The notes below the pieces were generated by a model, which saw only the letters and a program-made list of their open reading frames with translations, had not been told where the DNA came from and made no database searches. From Paludibacteraceae bacterium (GTDB lineage: Bacteria > Bacteroidota > Bacteroidia > Bacteroidales > Paludibacteraceae): a stretch of 64,000 bases of DNA. A program made the position numbers and the translations under genes. Below, piece by piece: positions 52,263 through 60,824 of this stretch; the first letter of the stretch is position 1, and every line of letters begins with the position of its first letter. The stretch covers positions 1 through 64,000 of the forward strand of contig JAKSKZ010000004.1 in the NCBI GenBank assembly GCA_024401475.1, in the 5' to 3' direction.

Positions 52263-52886
52263 TTATCCCTTTCTTTCCATTCTTCTAGCTTCAGCACACT
52301 CTTCAGCACATTCGACCATAAAATTTGCCACACGACAGAATGCCATCCCCATACCTTCTTCTGTTGCAGACCAAGATGCCGAATGGGAGATGCCGATTTT
52401 TCTAGACTCTTGTATGACATCTTGATTGGCTCCTATGTAAGAGAATTTCCAACCCATAGATTCCAGTTCCGAAACCAAAGACTTCAATTTTGAACCATCA
52501 TACTTTACAGAAGAATTCTCGTAACCATCTGTGATAATCGTCACCATGGCCACACTCTCCTTCTCCTTTGAGATAGTATCTCGCAAATGAGTGACACTCT
52601 CCCCGATTGCATCATACAAAGGAGTACACGCATTAGGCCGATAATCAAATTCGGCCACTTCACGAGCATCGGCAATCGGAACTTTGTCGAAAATCACCTT
52701 GCAGCCTCCGCCTGAATTGAAGGAAACCAACGACAAGAAATGCTCCTGTTCTTCTTTGAACTTCTCTTGAGTGGAACGAATGCTTTGGATTGTTTCATTA
52801 CATCCCGTAATCGCCGCATTTCTGATGCTGCTCATAGAACCACTCTCGTCCAACACTATCAAATTATAAACATTTAACTTCTCCAT
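52263..52886 (-). CDS. von Willebrand factor A domain protein (TerY-like)
   Basis: 207 residues, almost all one VWA domain. The metal site (MIDAS) is complete: LDESGSMSS at residue 12, a Thr in NACTPLYDAI and ITDGYENSS. No signal or anchor, so cytoplasmic. TerY-type VWA proteins act as assembly factors in stress and phage-response complexes. The gene has its own promoter and follows two genes for large unknown proteins on the same strand, a possible functional group. Confidence 0.82.
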   Translation of the reverse strand: MEKLNVYNLIVLDESGSMSSIRNAAITGCNETIQSIRSTQEKFKEEQEHFLSLVSFNSGGGCKVIFDKVPIADAREVAEFDYRPNACTPLYDAIGESVTHLRDTISKEKESVAMVTIITDGYENSSVKYDGSKLKSLVSELESMGWKFSYIGANQDVIQESRKIGISHSASWSATEEGMGMAFCRVANFMVECAEECAEARRMERKG

Positions 52887-52916
52887 ATCTTTATCTTTTT
52901 AGTTTTGTTACTGAGA

Positions 52917-52924
52917 CAAAGATA
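52917..52924 (-). promoter_or_regulatory. -7 element of the VWA gene
   Basis: The minus strand reads TATCTTTG, 31 bp before the ATG. A perfect 12-bp palindrome TGCAATATTGCA (52953-52964) lies about 30 bp further upstream, within -33 distance, and is operator-like. Confidence 0.55.
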
Positions 52925-53017
52925 GAGTGATTATAAAGGCAAGGCAGACTTTTGCAATATTGCAGACTAAGGATTATGATTGGAGAAGATTTATCGTTTC
53001 ATTCCGAACAGGAACTC

Positions 53018-54193
53018 TCAGACTTTCAATTTCGACAAAGACTCAGGCAGAAGCAACAATTTGCGGTCTAAACGAATAGAATAAGGGGCAGACTTCTTTC
53101 CTTTTGGCACATACTCACACTCCAAATCATCATTAAGCAAATCTTTGAACCCCTTCCTTATCCTTGATAATTTCTGTTGACATAAATCTGAACATGGCTC
53201 CACCAAACGATTGACACTATCCTCCATCTTGTTGGTATCCTCACGATTGGAAACCATCTTATATATCTCCAACAAAACATTCCTATATTTATCAAGGTCG
53301 TTCAAACAGACTCCTTCTTGGGGCAAAAGAAGGAACAAGAAGAAAAGACTCTTCTCCAAAGTTCCTCCCACTTTGACCTCCTTATTTTGGTAATCCAGCA
53401 AGATTATTCTAAAGTCATCCGTCACCTGCAAACGACTCAAACCCGGTTGTGGATTCGCCGCTGCCAACATTTCCAAAATGCTCTTTCCATAGAGATTGAC
53501 CAACACATCCAAACCATTTGCTCGTTGTAGGGCTATAATTTCATTAAAAATACGTTCTGCCCGCTCCTCCTTCGTCTCTTTCGATTCCTTCAGTTCTCTG
53601 ATCGGTAGTATGGCATAATCCAACAATTCCTCTTCTACCTCCAAACATTTTGACACTCCGACGATTTTTCCCACCATAAATTCCCCAGCATCTGCTAAAT
53701 CGTTGGCTCTCCGACGACAAAAATAGGTCGGGCGCAAAACCTCTGCAAATCTTTGGATATCCGAAGAAAAAGAGACAACTGACAATTTGTAACCAATCGC
53801 CGTTATTGGATTCGAGCCTTTAGGATCCGACAACATGACCAACGGGTAGTTGCCAAAAGCATGCGCAGGACGTTCATCCAATTTAGACCAGTCCATGCCA
53901 TTGTTCATTGCCAGCAAATCCGTATCACTTCGATCTGGGAAATAGAGCGACAGCAAGGCCATCCGTTGTTCGATTGAAACGGTCGATGAAGAGATTATTT
54001 CGATACGATTGGGACCATGCTTCCCCATTACGCCCTTCATAAGGTCGAGTACATCTTCTTTTTTTGCAAGAAAACACCTCGTAAGTTCTTCTCCCGCTAT
54101 AGAAGGAAAGAAATAAAGCACATTAGGAGCAAGAGCTTCTGCCCGTGCCCCCGAAAAACGCCTCCATTTATCACATTTACCTCCAGAAACCAT
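53018..54193 (-). CDS. unknown cytoplasmic protein
   Basis: 391 residues with no signal peptide. The middle is helix-rich and charged (ELKESKETKEERAERIFNEI). The C-terminal third (DLDKYRNVLLEIYKMV... to SIRLDRKLLLLPE, in parts) looks like a helical/winged-helix module seen at the ends of some Bacteroidetes signalling proteins. I recognise no named family. It lies 21 bp downstream of the TPR gene and is probably co-transcribed with it. Confidence 0.6.
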   Translation of the reverse strand: MVSGGKCDKWRRFSGARAEALAPNVLYFFPSIAGEELTRCFLAKKEDVLDLMKGVMGKHGPNRIEIISSSTVSIEQRMALLSLYFPDRSDTDLLAMNNGMDWSKLDERPAHAFGNYPLVMLSDPKGSNPITAIGYKLSVVSFSSDIQRFAEVLRPTYFCRRRANDLADAGEFMVGKIVGVSKCLEVEEELLDYAILPIRELKESKETKEERAERIFNEIIALQRANGLDVLVNLYGKSILEMLAAANPQPGLSRLQVTDDFRIILLDYQNKEVKVGGTLEKSLFFLFLLLPQEGVCLNDLDKYRNVLLEIYKMVSNREDTNKMEDSVNRLVEPCSDLCQQKLSRIRKGFKDLLNDDLECEYVPKGKKSAPYSIRLDRKLLLLPESLSKLKV

Positions 54194-54214
54194 AATTTTT
54201 CCCCAAAAAAAGCA

Positions 54215-55966
54215 CTAAATTTTCAAATCGTCCAACTGAGCCTCTTCTTCATCCTCTCTTCTTAAGGATTGAATAAAAGCCAATTCTGTCAACGCAAAGG
54301 AATTATTGTTGGGTTCCTCCAACATTTTTTTGCATTCTGCCTCTGCCTCGTCCAATTCTCTTCGCTCGACTTGAAGGTAAATTTTTCGACGACGCAAAAA
54401 GTCCAAGAAAGCTAAGACTTCTTTGTCAGGCACAGAATCTTCATCCTCATCAGCAATTCTACCCTTGAGCCCCTCTATCAAATCATCAACCATGCGCGCA
54501 GCACGAAAATCGCCAGAGTTAACCATGCAGTTGATATACTCCATTGTATAATGAATAGAGTTAATAGGATAGAGGATTTGCAAATAATAAAGAGCCTTTT
54601 GGTACTGTTTCAATTCCGCATGACAGAATCCGATATAATAACAAAGTTGGAAAAAACGGTTACAATACTGCTCACTACCCGACTCAAACTTATCCTGCGA
54701 AGCCCAATAGGCCTTTTCCAAAAGAAGCAAAGCCTCATAATATCGGCCAGAAGAGTATAATTTCGTACCAAAATAGAGCGCATACGAGATATCGTTGTTC
54801 ATATTGGTCAACATCATATTTTGTTCGTCTGTCAACTCATTTTCCCTATTCTCCTCCACTTTATCCAAAGCATCCTGCATCATAAAGTTAAACTCTTGAA
54901 GACGCGAAGTTGGATCCGTACGATCATACGCCATGACGAAAGAATAGGATATCGGATTAGGCGTGTCATTCTCTTCCAAATCTTTCTTTGAGTTAGGGAC
55001 AGGAGCCTGACAAAAGGTCATCCGCACATAAAGAGAGTCTTTAGTTTCATCAGCAGACTGCATCATAACCGAATATAGCTGAGGTCCGCCTGCCGTCATT
55101 GGGTGATTGACAAGAATCGAAAGATTCGCCCAATCGTAAGCGAAATGAGCATCCCTTTCCTCTCCTTCCACCAATGCAGAAAGAACATCAAAATCGGCTA
55201 TTAGTATAGAATCAGAAAACGTTTGGTTAGAAGCATCGAAAGATGACGTCAATTTATGTAATGGACGTGCCAACGACATATATGCGAAGGCATCCTCTGG
55301 CAAATCAAACAATTGTTCAAATATCTGTGCCAAATTTATCTTTTCCGAACTACAAGCACGCCATCGATATGCTGGCATGATATGCTGCATCTCCTGTTCA
55401 CGAAGCAAAAAGACATTTCTTTCGTTCATGCTATTCATCTCTTCGGCATCCGACTGGCGGAAACTTTCAACTTGCGACTCATACACGTCACGAAACTTTC
55501 GAGAGAATTCAAAAATACTTTTCAGCACATCGCTCACCAATAATTCGAACGACCCCCCTGTATTTTCCAATGAAAAGCTCGATTGGATATGTACGCCGTA
55601 TTGGTTGCCCTTTTCGTTGAATGTATAGACCACTTTTGAGACCAAAGCCATCATATTACACTCGTTACAAGAAAAACGCAACAAGCCCAAATCATTCGGA
55701 TCTACCGAATAAAAATAAGGGAATAGCACCTTCACAAGTCTATCTTTCGTAACGAAGAATCGAAATCTTCCTCCCTGGAAATCAAAACTATATTGCACTC
55801 TCCCATCTTCCAACTCCACACGATCGTATTGTGCTCCTAAGAGAGTCAACACATTCGATATTTTCTCCTCATTCTCTTCCAAAGAAAAGACAACTCTATT
55901 GAGTTCTCTTCTTTCAGAACGAACAGAAAGCAATTCTCGCAACTTCTTCGCCAACCATTTCTTCAT
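54215..55966 (-). CDS. large TPR-containing protein, unknown
   Basis: 583 residues from MKKWLAKKL (the frame is open 30 codons further, but this ATG matches the basic helical start better). The N-terminal 150 residues form a domain with strands such as VQYSFDFQGGRFRFFVTKD. The last 200 contain three or four TPR helical pairs (YALYFGTKLYSSGRYYEALL, LCYYIGFCHAELKQYQKALY). It is very acidic at the C-terminus. A protein-interaction scaffold is likely. It is the first gene of a minus-strand group ending in the VWA protein. Confidence 0.65.
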   Translation of the reverse strand: MKKWLAKKLRELLSVRSERRELNRVVFSLEENEEKISNVLTLLGAQYDRVELEDGRVQYSFDFQGGRFRFFVTKDRLVKVLFPYFYSVDPNDLGLLRFSCNECNMMALVSKVVYTFNEKGNQYGVHIQSSFSLENTGGSFELLVSDVLKSIFEFSRKFRDVYESQVESFRQSDAEEMNSMNERNVFLLREQEMQHIMPAYRWRACSSEKINLAQIFEQLFDLPEDAFAYMSLARPLHKLTSSFDASNQTFSDSILIADFDVLSALVEGEERDAHFAYDWANLSILVNHPMTAGGPQLYSVMMQSADETKDSLYVRMTFCQAPVPNSKKDLEENDTPNPISYSFVMAYDRTDPTSRLQEFNFMMQDALDKVEENRENELTDEQNMMLTNMNNDISYALYFGTKLYSSGRYYEALLLLEKAYWASQDKFESGSEQYCNRFFQLCYYIGFCHAELKQYQKALYYLQILYPINSIHYTMEYINCMVNSGDFRAARMVDDLIEGLKGRIADEDEDSVPDKEVLAFLDFLRRRKIYLQVERRELDEAEAECKKMLEEPNNNSFALTELAFIQSLRREDEEEAQLDDLKI

Positions 55967-56359
55967 ACACAGTCCTGATTTTGTAGTCATCCATATACTT
56001 TCACTAAACTTTTCAAAGGAAGCCGACAGACGATTCATAGAACAATCAACCAACACGTCATCAAAAAAGGTAATTCACCTTAAGAGTCCTTTGATTTGTT
56101 TATATACAAACATACGAAAAAAAAAGAAACAGACAATTTTAGATACTAATTATAAGAACAATTTTTCTCCATCTAAACGCTATTTTTCACAAAAAAACAT
56201 TATTTTTGGAATGTTAAAGACAACTGTATGGCGGAAAAATCGCATTCTATACAGAATCTATTTTCCCCATAAAAACGAACTACATAGAAACACTCGACTC
56301 TTTAACAAACTAATTATTAACCCGATGAGGTTTTTGCCTTCATTGTAAAACAGAATATT

Positions 56360-56782
56360 ATGAAAGCTTATTTTTTCACCTCACTATTTATTGCCTTAGC
56401 ATCCCTAAGCGGTGTATATGCGCAATCTTGCTACAACTCTTATAGTTCCGAGATCGGCAGAATCGAAAATGATGGAACCATAAGAGACAAATATAGATCC
56501 CAAATCGGAAAATTCGACGACAACGGAGCTGTACGCAACAAATATCAATCACAAATCGGGAAAATCGATAGTGACGGATGTATTCGCAACAAATACAATT
56601 CACAAATCGGAAAAATCGATAGCGATGGCACAGTGCGCGATAGATATAGCTCGCAAATCGGAAAGGTCGAAAAAGATGGAACTATACGCAACAAATATAA
56701 TTCGCAAATAGGCAAAGCAAGCAATGTCGATCAGAAAAGGGCTGGCGTTTTCTATTTCTTCTTCGACGAGATGCAGAAATAA
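56360..56782 (+). CDS. secreted protein with five 17-residue tandem repeats
   Basis: 140 residues. A signal peptide (about 1-21, ending GVYA) precedes five to six copies of a repeat of the form SQIGKIDSDGTIRNKYN (positions about 30-122). Residues I-G-K, D-G and Y are almost invariant, and the Asp/Gly turn (DSDG) could bind calcium or form a tight beta turn. The tail is FYFFFDEMQK. A parallel beta-solenoid in the periplasm or on the surface is plausible. I know no functional family. The nearby 5'-nucleotidases are 40 bp downstream and may be co-expressed. Confidence 0.7.
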   Translation: MKAYFFTSLFIALASLSGVYAQSCYNSYSSEIGRIENDGTIRDKYRSQIGKFDDNGAVRNKYQSQIGKIDSDGCIRNKYNSQIGKIDSDGTVRDRYSSQIGKVEKDGTIRNKYNSQIGKASNVDQKRAGVFYFFFDEMQK

Positions 56783-56821
56783 CAACATTTAATTTTAAAA
56801 TATTATAACAACTTGAATTTC

Positions 56822-58426
56822 ATGAAAAGTATATTTCATTATTCACTATTGGCTGCTGGCCTTATCAGTGCTGCAACTCTTACTGGATGCAAGAGTTCAT
56901 CCAAGGCACCCAAAGCTCCAGAAAAACAAACTACTGTAGTAAAGAAAACTCAAGACAAGAGCATTGTCATCCTTTACGAAAATGACGTTCACTGCGGCAT
57001 CGACGGTTACGCTAAATTGGCTGGTCTTCGCGACGCCATCGCCGATACAGCCTATGTAGCTGTTGTTTCAAGTGGAGATTACCTTCAAGGAGGAACTGCA
57101 GGAGCCATCTCTAAAGGTAAGTATATTGTTGACATCATGAAGAGTGTCGGCTACGATGCTGTAACTCTGGGAAACCACGAGTTCGACTACAAAACGCCAA
57201 GAATGATCGAGCTACTCAATTATTTAGCAGCACCAGTAGTCAATGTCAACCTAAAAGACTCTCAGACTGGTAATTTCGTGTTCATGCCATACGTAATGAA
57301 AAAATATGGCACAAAGAAGGTGGCTTTCGTTGGTGTGACAACCCCAACAACTCGCTACACTGAGGAATACGCATTCTTCGACAACGACGGCAAGCAACTT
57401 TATGAATTGTGCGAGAAAAATGTTTACGAATTAGTTCAAAACGCAGTAAACAGCGCCAGATCTCATGGTGCCAACTATGTGATCGTATTGTCTCACCTTG
57501 GAGAGGATGACAACGACCTTCACGTTGAATCACACGGATTGATTGCCAACACAATGGGCATCGATGTAGTTTTGGACGGTCACACACACTCTGTCGTTCC
57601 TCACGAATATGTAACCGACAAGGGCGGTAGAAAAGTCCTTATTTCTCAAACAGGTACAAAACTCAACAACATAGGTAAACTTTACATTTCTAAAGATGGG
57701 GTTACTATCTCCAACGAATTGGTGCCTACAGCAAACATCAAAGAGAGTCCGATTGTAAAACATACCACTGATAGCATCAAGGCTCTTTCTGAAAACTTCA
57801 CAAGCAGACACGTCGGCACTTCCGACTACAAACTTCGCATTTTGGACGACAAAGGCAATCAACAAGTTCGCCTTGCTGAAACAAACGCAGGAGACCTCGT
57901 TGCAGATGCATTCCGCATAGTCATCGGTTCTCAAATCGGTATGACCAATGGAGGAGGTATTCGTACTGAAGTAAACGCAGGAGAATTGAAAATGGGTAAT
58001 ATCATCGATTTGTTGCCTTACGACAACTATTTGTATGAAGTTGAGGTCGAGGGCAGCACAATTGCTCAGTTGCTCACAAAATGTATCCAAGGCTTGCCTC
58101 ATGAAAATGGAGACTTTCCTCAGGTATCAGGTTTGAAGTTCGATATTGACGCAAAGGCTCACCAGGTTTCAAACATCAAGGTGCTCAACACTAAGACAAA
58201 TGAATACGAACCAATTAAGATGAATAGTCTTTACACCATTGCAACAACAGACTATTGCATCACTGGCGGTGGTATGGGTGGCATCCTAAAAGATAGTAAA
58301 GTCACAAAATCAAGCGTTATGATTTATAGCGAGGCTCTTGTTGAGTACATCAGCAACAACCTCAATGGCCATGTCGGTAAAGAATATGCAGCTCCTCAAG
58401 GTCGCATCAACTTTATCAATAAGTAA
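56822..58426 (+). CDS. lipoprotein 5'-nucleotidase/UshA-type metallophosphatase, copy 1
   Basis: 534 residues from MKSIFHYS. Lipobox TLTGC near residue 24. The calcineurin-like N-domain carries the dimetal motifs ENDVHCGIDGYA, SGDYLQGG, GNHEFDYKTP and DGHTHSVV. The C-terminal 5_nucleotid_C domain has the substrate stretch TNAGDLVADAFRI and NGGGIRTEV. It would hydrolyse extracellular nucleotides or nucleotide sugars at the envelope. It is followed by a terminator and then a close paralogue. Confidence 0.92.
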   Translation: MKSIFHYSLLAAGLISAATLTGCKSSSKAPKAPEKQTTVVKKTQDKSIVILYENDVHCGIDGYAKLAGLRDAIADTAYVAVVSSGDYLQGGTAGAISKGKYIVDIMKSVGYDAVTLGNHEFDYKTPRMIELLNYLAAPVVNVNLKDSQTGNFVFMPYVMKKYGTKKVAFVGVTTPTTRYTEEYAFFDNDGKQLYELCEKNVYELVQNAVNSARSHGANYVIVLSHLGEDDNDLHVESHGLIANTMGIDVVLDGHTHSVVPHEYVTDKGGRKVLISQTGTKLNNIGKLYISKDGVTISNELVPTANIKESPIVKHTTDSIKALSENFTSRHVGTSDYKLRILDDKGNQQVRLAETNAGDLVADAFRIVIGSQIGMTNGGGIRTEVNAGELKMGNIIDLLPYDNYLYEVEVEGSTIAQLLTKCIQGLPHENGDFPQVSGLKFDIDAKAHQVSNIKVLNTKTNEYEPIKMNSLYTIATTDYCITGGGMGGILKDSKVTKSSVMIYSEALVEYISNNLNGHVGKEYAAPQGRINFINK

Positions 58427-58443
58427 TAAAACACAACTCATAG

Positions 58444-58488
58444 ACAGCAGACTAATTCTAAATATTTGAATAGCCTGCTGTTTTTTTT
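58444..58488 (+). terminator. terminator between the two 5'-nucleotidase genes
   Basis: ACAGCAG (58444-58450) with CTGCTGT (58475-58481), then eight T. Confidence 0.85.
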
Positions 58489-58528
58489 GTTTAGAAGGTT
58501 TTCTTGCTAAAAAAACACATTTAAATAT

Positions 58529-60097
58529 ATGATTAAGAAAAATATCTTATTCGTAACCACATGCCTTGCATCCGCCTACATTTTGTCAAGTTGCAAGAGT
58601 AGTCAAAAAATTCCGACTACCCAACCTAAAAGCATTGTCATTCTATACGACAATGATGTTCACTGCAACATTGATGGTTACGCAAAAATAGCTGGCCTAA
58701 GAGACCTAATAAAAGATACGGCAGACGTCACTTTAGTATCGTGTGGAGATTTTCTTCAAGGAGGAATGACAAGCACCCTATCCAAAGGAAAATATATTGT
58801 TGACGTAATGAAACCAGCCAATTATGACATAGTCACGCTTGGAAACCACGAATTCGACTTTGGCACGCCCCACATGATGCAATTGTTGAAAGAATTAAAC
58901 GTACCAGTCACATGCGTTAATTTCAAAGAACATAAAACAGGGAAAGCCCCTTACGCTCCCTATATCATCAAAAAATATGGAGAGAAAAAAATAGCCTTCA
59001 TAGGAGTGTCCACGCCAACGGCCATCACATCAGAACGATACGCATTCTTCGATGAAAATGACGACCAGCTCTACAACATGAGCGAAAATGACATATATCC
59101 ACTCGTTCAAAAAACTATAGATGAAGTTAGAAAGCAAGGTGTTGACTATGTCATTATTTTGTCTCACTTGGGCGAAAAACCTACAGAATACAACATAGAC
59201 TCACGAGGATTGATTGCCAACACTCATGGCATAGATGTAGTTTTTGATGGACATACTCACTCCATTATTGAAAAGGAGATGTTAAAAAACCAAAAGGGAG
59301 AACTTGTCCTCTTGTCTCAAACAGGAACAAAATTTAAAAACATCGGAAAATGTGTAATTCTTCCGAACGGAAAATTTCACACAGAACTAGTTCCCACCAA
59401 AGAAATCAAAGACAATGCTATTGTCAAAAGCGCTATTGATAGCATTAACAATCTATCAGAAAAATATGTAAACAAAGTGATTGGCAATAGCGATTTTGAC
59501 ATAAGAATATCTGACGAAAACGGCAAACGTGCCGTTAGGCGTTCTGAAACAAACGCAGGAGATATCATAGCTGATGCGTTCCGAATTCTCGTGGGATCTG
59601 ACATAGGCATGACAGACGGAGGCAGTGTCCGTGCTGACATAAAGGCTGGAGATATCAAGATAAAAGATGTTTTAAATGTACTACCTTACGACAACTACAT
59701 TTACGAGCTCGAAGTAGATGGAAAACATATTGAAAAGGTTCTTAATGCTTGCATTCAAAAACTGCCCAACGAAGATGGAGAGTTTCCGATAGTCTCAGGT
59801 TTGAAATTCAACATAAAAATTGGACAAGGAGAGAATAAAGTATCAGACATTAAAGTTCTCAACAAAAAAAGCGGAGAATACGAGCCAATTGATTTTGATG
59901 CTAAATATACGGTCGCAACCATCGACTATATTGCAGTAGGAGGAGGAATGTATAATACGTTGAAAGGATGCAAGATTCTCCGGAAAGATCTCATTGTAGA
60001 CAAGGATGCTCTAATAGAGTACATTAGCAAAAATCAAAATGGACACGTTGGGCAAGAATATGCCAAACCACAAGGAAGAATCAAATTCATCCAATAA
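58529..60097 (+). CDS. lipoprotein 5'-nucleotidase/UshA-type metallophosphatase, copy 2
   Basis: 522 residues, paralogue of the preceding gene along its whole length. Lipobox YILSSC near residue 21. Metal motifs DNDVHCNIDGYA, CGDFLQGG, GNHEFDFGTP and DGHTHSII, and C-terminal TNAGDIIADAFRI plus TDGGSVRADI are intact. The substitution of GGG by GGS in the substrate loop may change specificity. The terminator between the copies lets each be controlled separately. Tandem duplication with divergence is the simplest history. Confidence 0.92.
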   Translation: MIKKNILFVTTCLASAYILSSCKSSQKIPTTQPKSIVILYDNDVHCNIDGYAKIAGLRDLIKDTADVTLVSCGDFLQGGMTSTLSKGKYIVDVMKPANYDIVTLGNHEFDFGTPHMMQLLKELNVPVTCVNFKEHKTGKAPYAPYIIKKYGEKKIAFIGVSTPTAITSERYAFFDENDDQLYNMSENDIYPLVQKTIDEVRKQGVDYVIILSHLGEKPTEYNIDSRGLIANTHGIDVVFDGHTHSIIEKEMLKNQKGELVLLSQTGTKFKNIGKCVILPNGKFHTELVPTKEIKDNAIVKSAIDSINNLSEKYVNKVIGNSDFDIRISDENGKRAVRRSETNAGDIIADAFRILVGSDIGMTDGGSVRADIKAGDIKIKDVLNVLPYDNYIYELEVDGKHIEKVLNACIQKLPNEDGEFPIVSGLKFNIKIGQGENKVSDIKVLNKKSGEYEPIDFDAKYTVATIDYIAVGGGMYNTLKGCKILRKDLIVDKDALIEYISKNQNGHVGQEYAKPQGRIKFIQ

Positions 60098-60155
60098 AGA
60101 CATTACAAAGAAGGTCATATCAAATTGACATGCTATTATATACAAACTTCATATC

Positions 60156-60569
60156 ATGAATTTCTTCACAGCAATAAGATCTTTGGCCAACAAATGTATT
60201 TTGTCGACCATCGGCATGATTGGATTCTGTTTTTCATGCAACTCCGCCCGCGAATATGGAGTTCCTACCGTATCTTACGAATTCAAGGGTACCGTAACTG
60301 ACGAAAACGGATTGCCTCTAGAAAATGTAAAAGTAAACATTGAGACATGGAACACTAACAAATCCTGCAACACAGACCCAAACGGATTCTACACAGCAAA
60401 AACAGAATATATCCGACCCGACAAAGTCAATCTGGAATTTTCCAAAGATGGTTACGAGAAAAAAGATGTGAGTTTCGACTCCGACGATTTCGATTACAAA
60501 AAAGGGAATGGCAAATACGACAAGCATGGTGAAAAGAACTTGAACATATCTCTTCGTAAAAAACAATAA
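60156..60569 (+). CDS. radical-SAM-associated lipoprotein (substrate candidate)
   Basis: 137 residues. An N-terminal segment ending GMIGFCFSC provides a lipobox-like Cys (about residue 28), followed by SAREYGVPTV, then a carboxypeptidase-regulatory-like beta domain (KGTVTDENGLPLENVKVNIE). It matches the rSAM/lipoprotein partner family (TIGR04134 type) that Haft and colleagues described beside TIGR04133 radical SAM enzymes. The matching enzyme lies 255 bp downstream. It is likely processed and modified at the envelope-facing N-terminus; the chemistry is unknown. Confidence 0.78.
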   Translation: MNFFTAIRSLANKCILSTIGMIGFCFSCNSAREYGVPTVSYEFKGTVTDENGLPLENVKVNIETWNTNKSCNTDPNGFYTAKTEYIRPDKVNLEFSKDGYEKKDVSFDSDDFDYKKGNGKYDKHGEKNLNISLRKKQ

Positions 60570-60660
60570 ACAACTGCTATCCCCATAAAATTATTTTCCT
60601 TCGCAATAGTTTTTCTTTTCTCAACACTTTGTGGGAATTAATTAGAGAAAAAAAGAAGCA

Positions 60661-60798
60661 ATGAAAAGAATTTTCATTTCGGAAAGATGTTTAATGAACC
60701 AATTAATTTATTCATTAATTGGCATGACCGGATTTTATACTTCTTGCACAAAACTGAACTCTCATGCGAGGATGGGAGTCCATCCGCATAAAAACTAA
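60661..60798 (+). CDS. 45-residue miniature lipoprotein beside the radical SAM gene
   Basis: MKRIFISERCLMNQLIYSLI, then GMTGFYTSC, then TKLNSHARMGVHPHKN and a stop. It mirrors the N-terminus of the larger lipoprotein (STIGMIGFCFSC followed by AREYGVP): a hydrophobic segment ending G-M-x-G-F-x-x-S-C, then A-R-x-G-V. It lacks the whole beta domain and ends in a His-rich tail. It lies 26 bp upstream of the radical SAM enzyme. It may be a second substrate or a decayed paralogue; its close spacing and preserved motif favour a functional peptide. Confidence 0.6.
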   Translation: MKRIFISERCLMNQLIYSLIGMTGFYTSCTKLNSHARMGVHPHKN

Positions 60799-60824
60799 CG
60801 AAAACATCCGAAAAACAAGCAACA

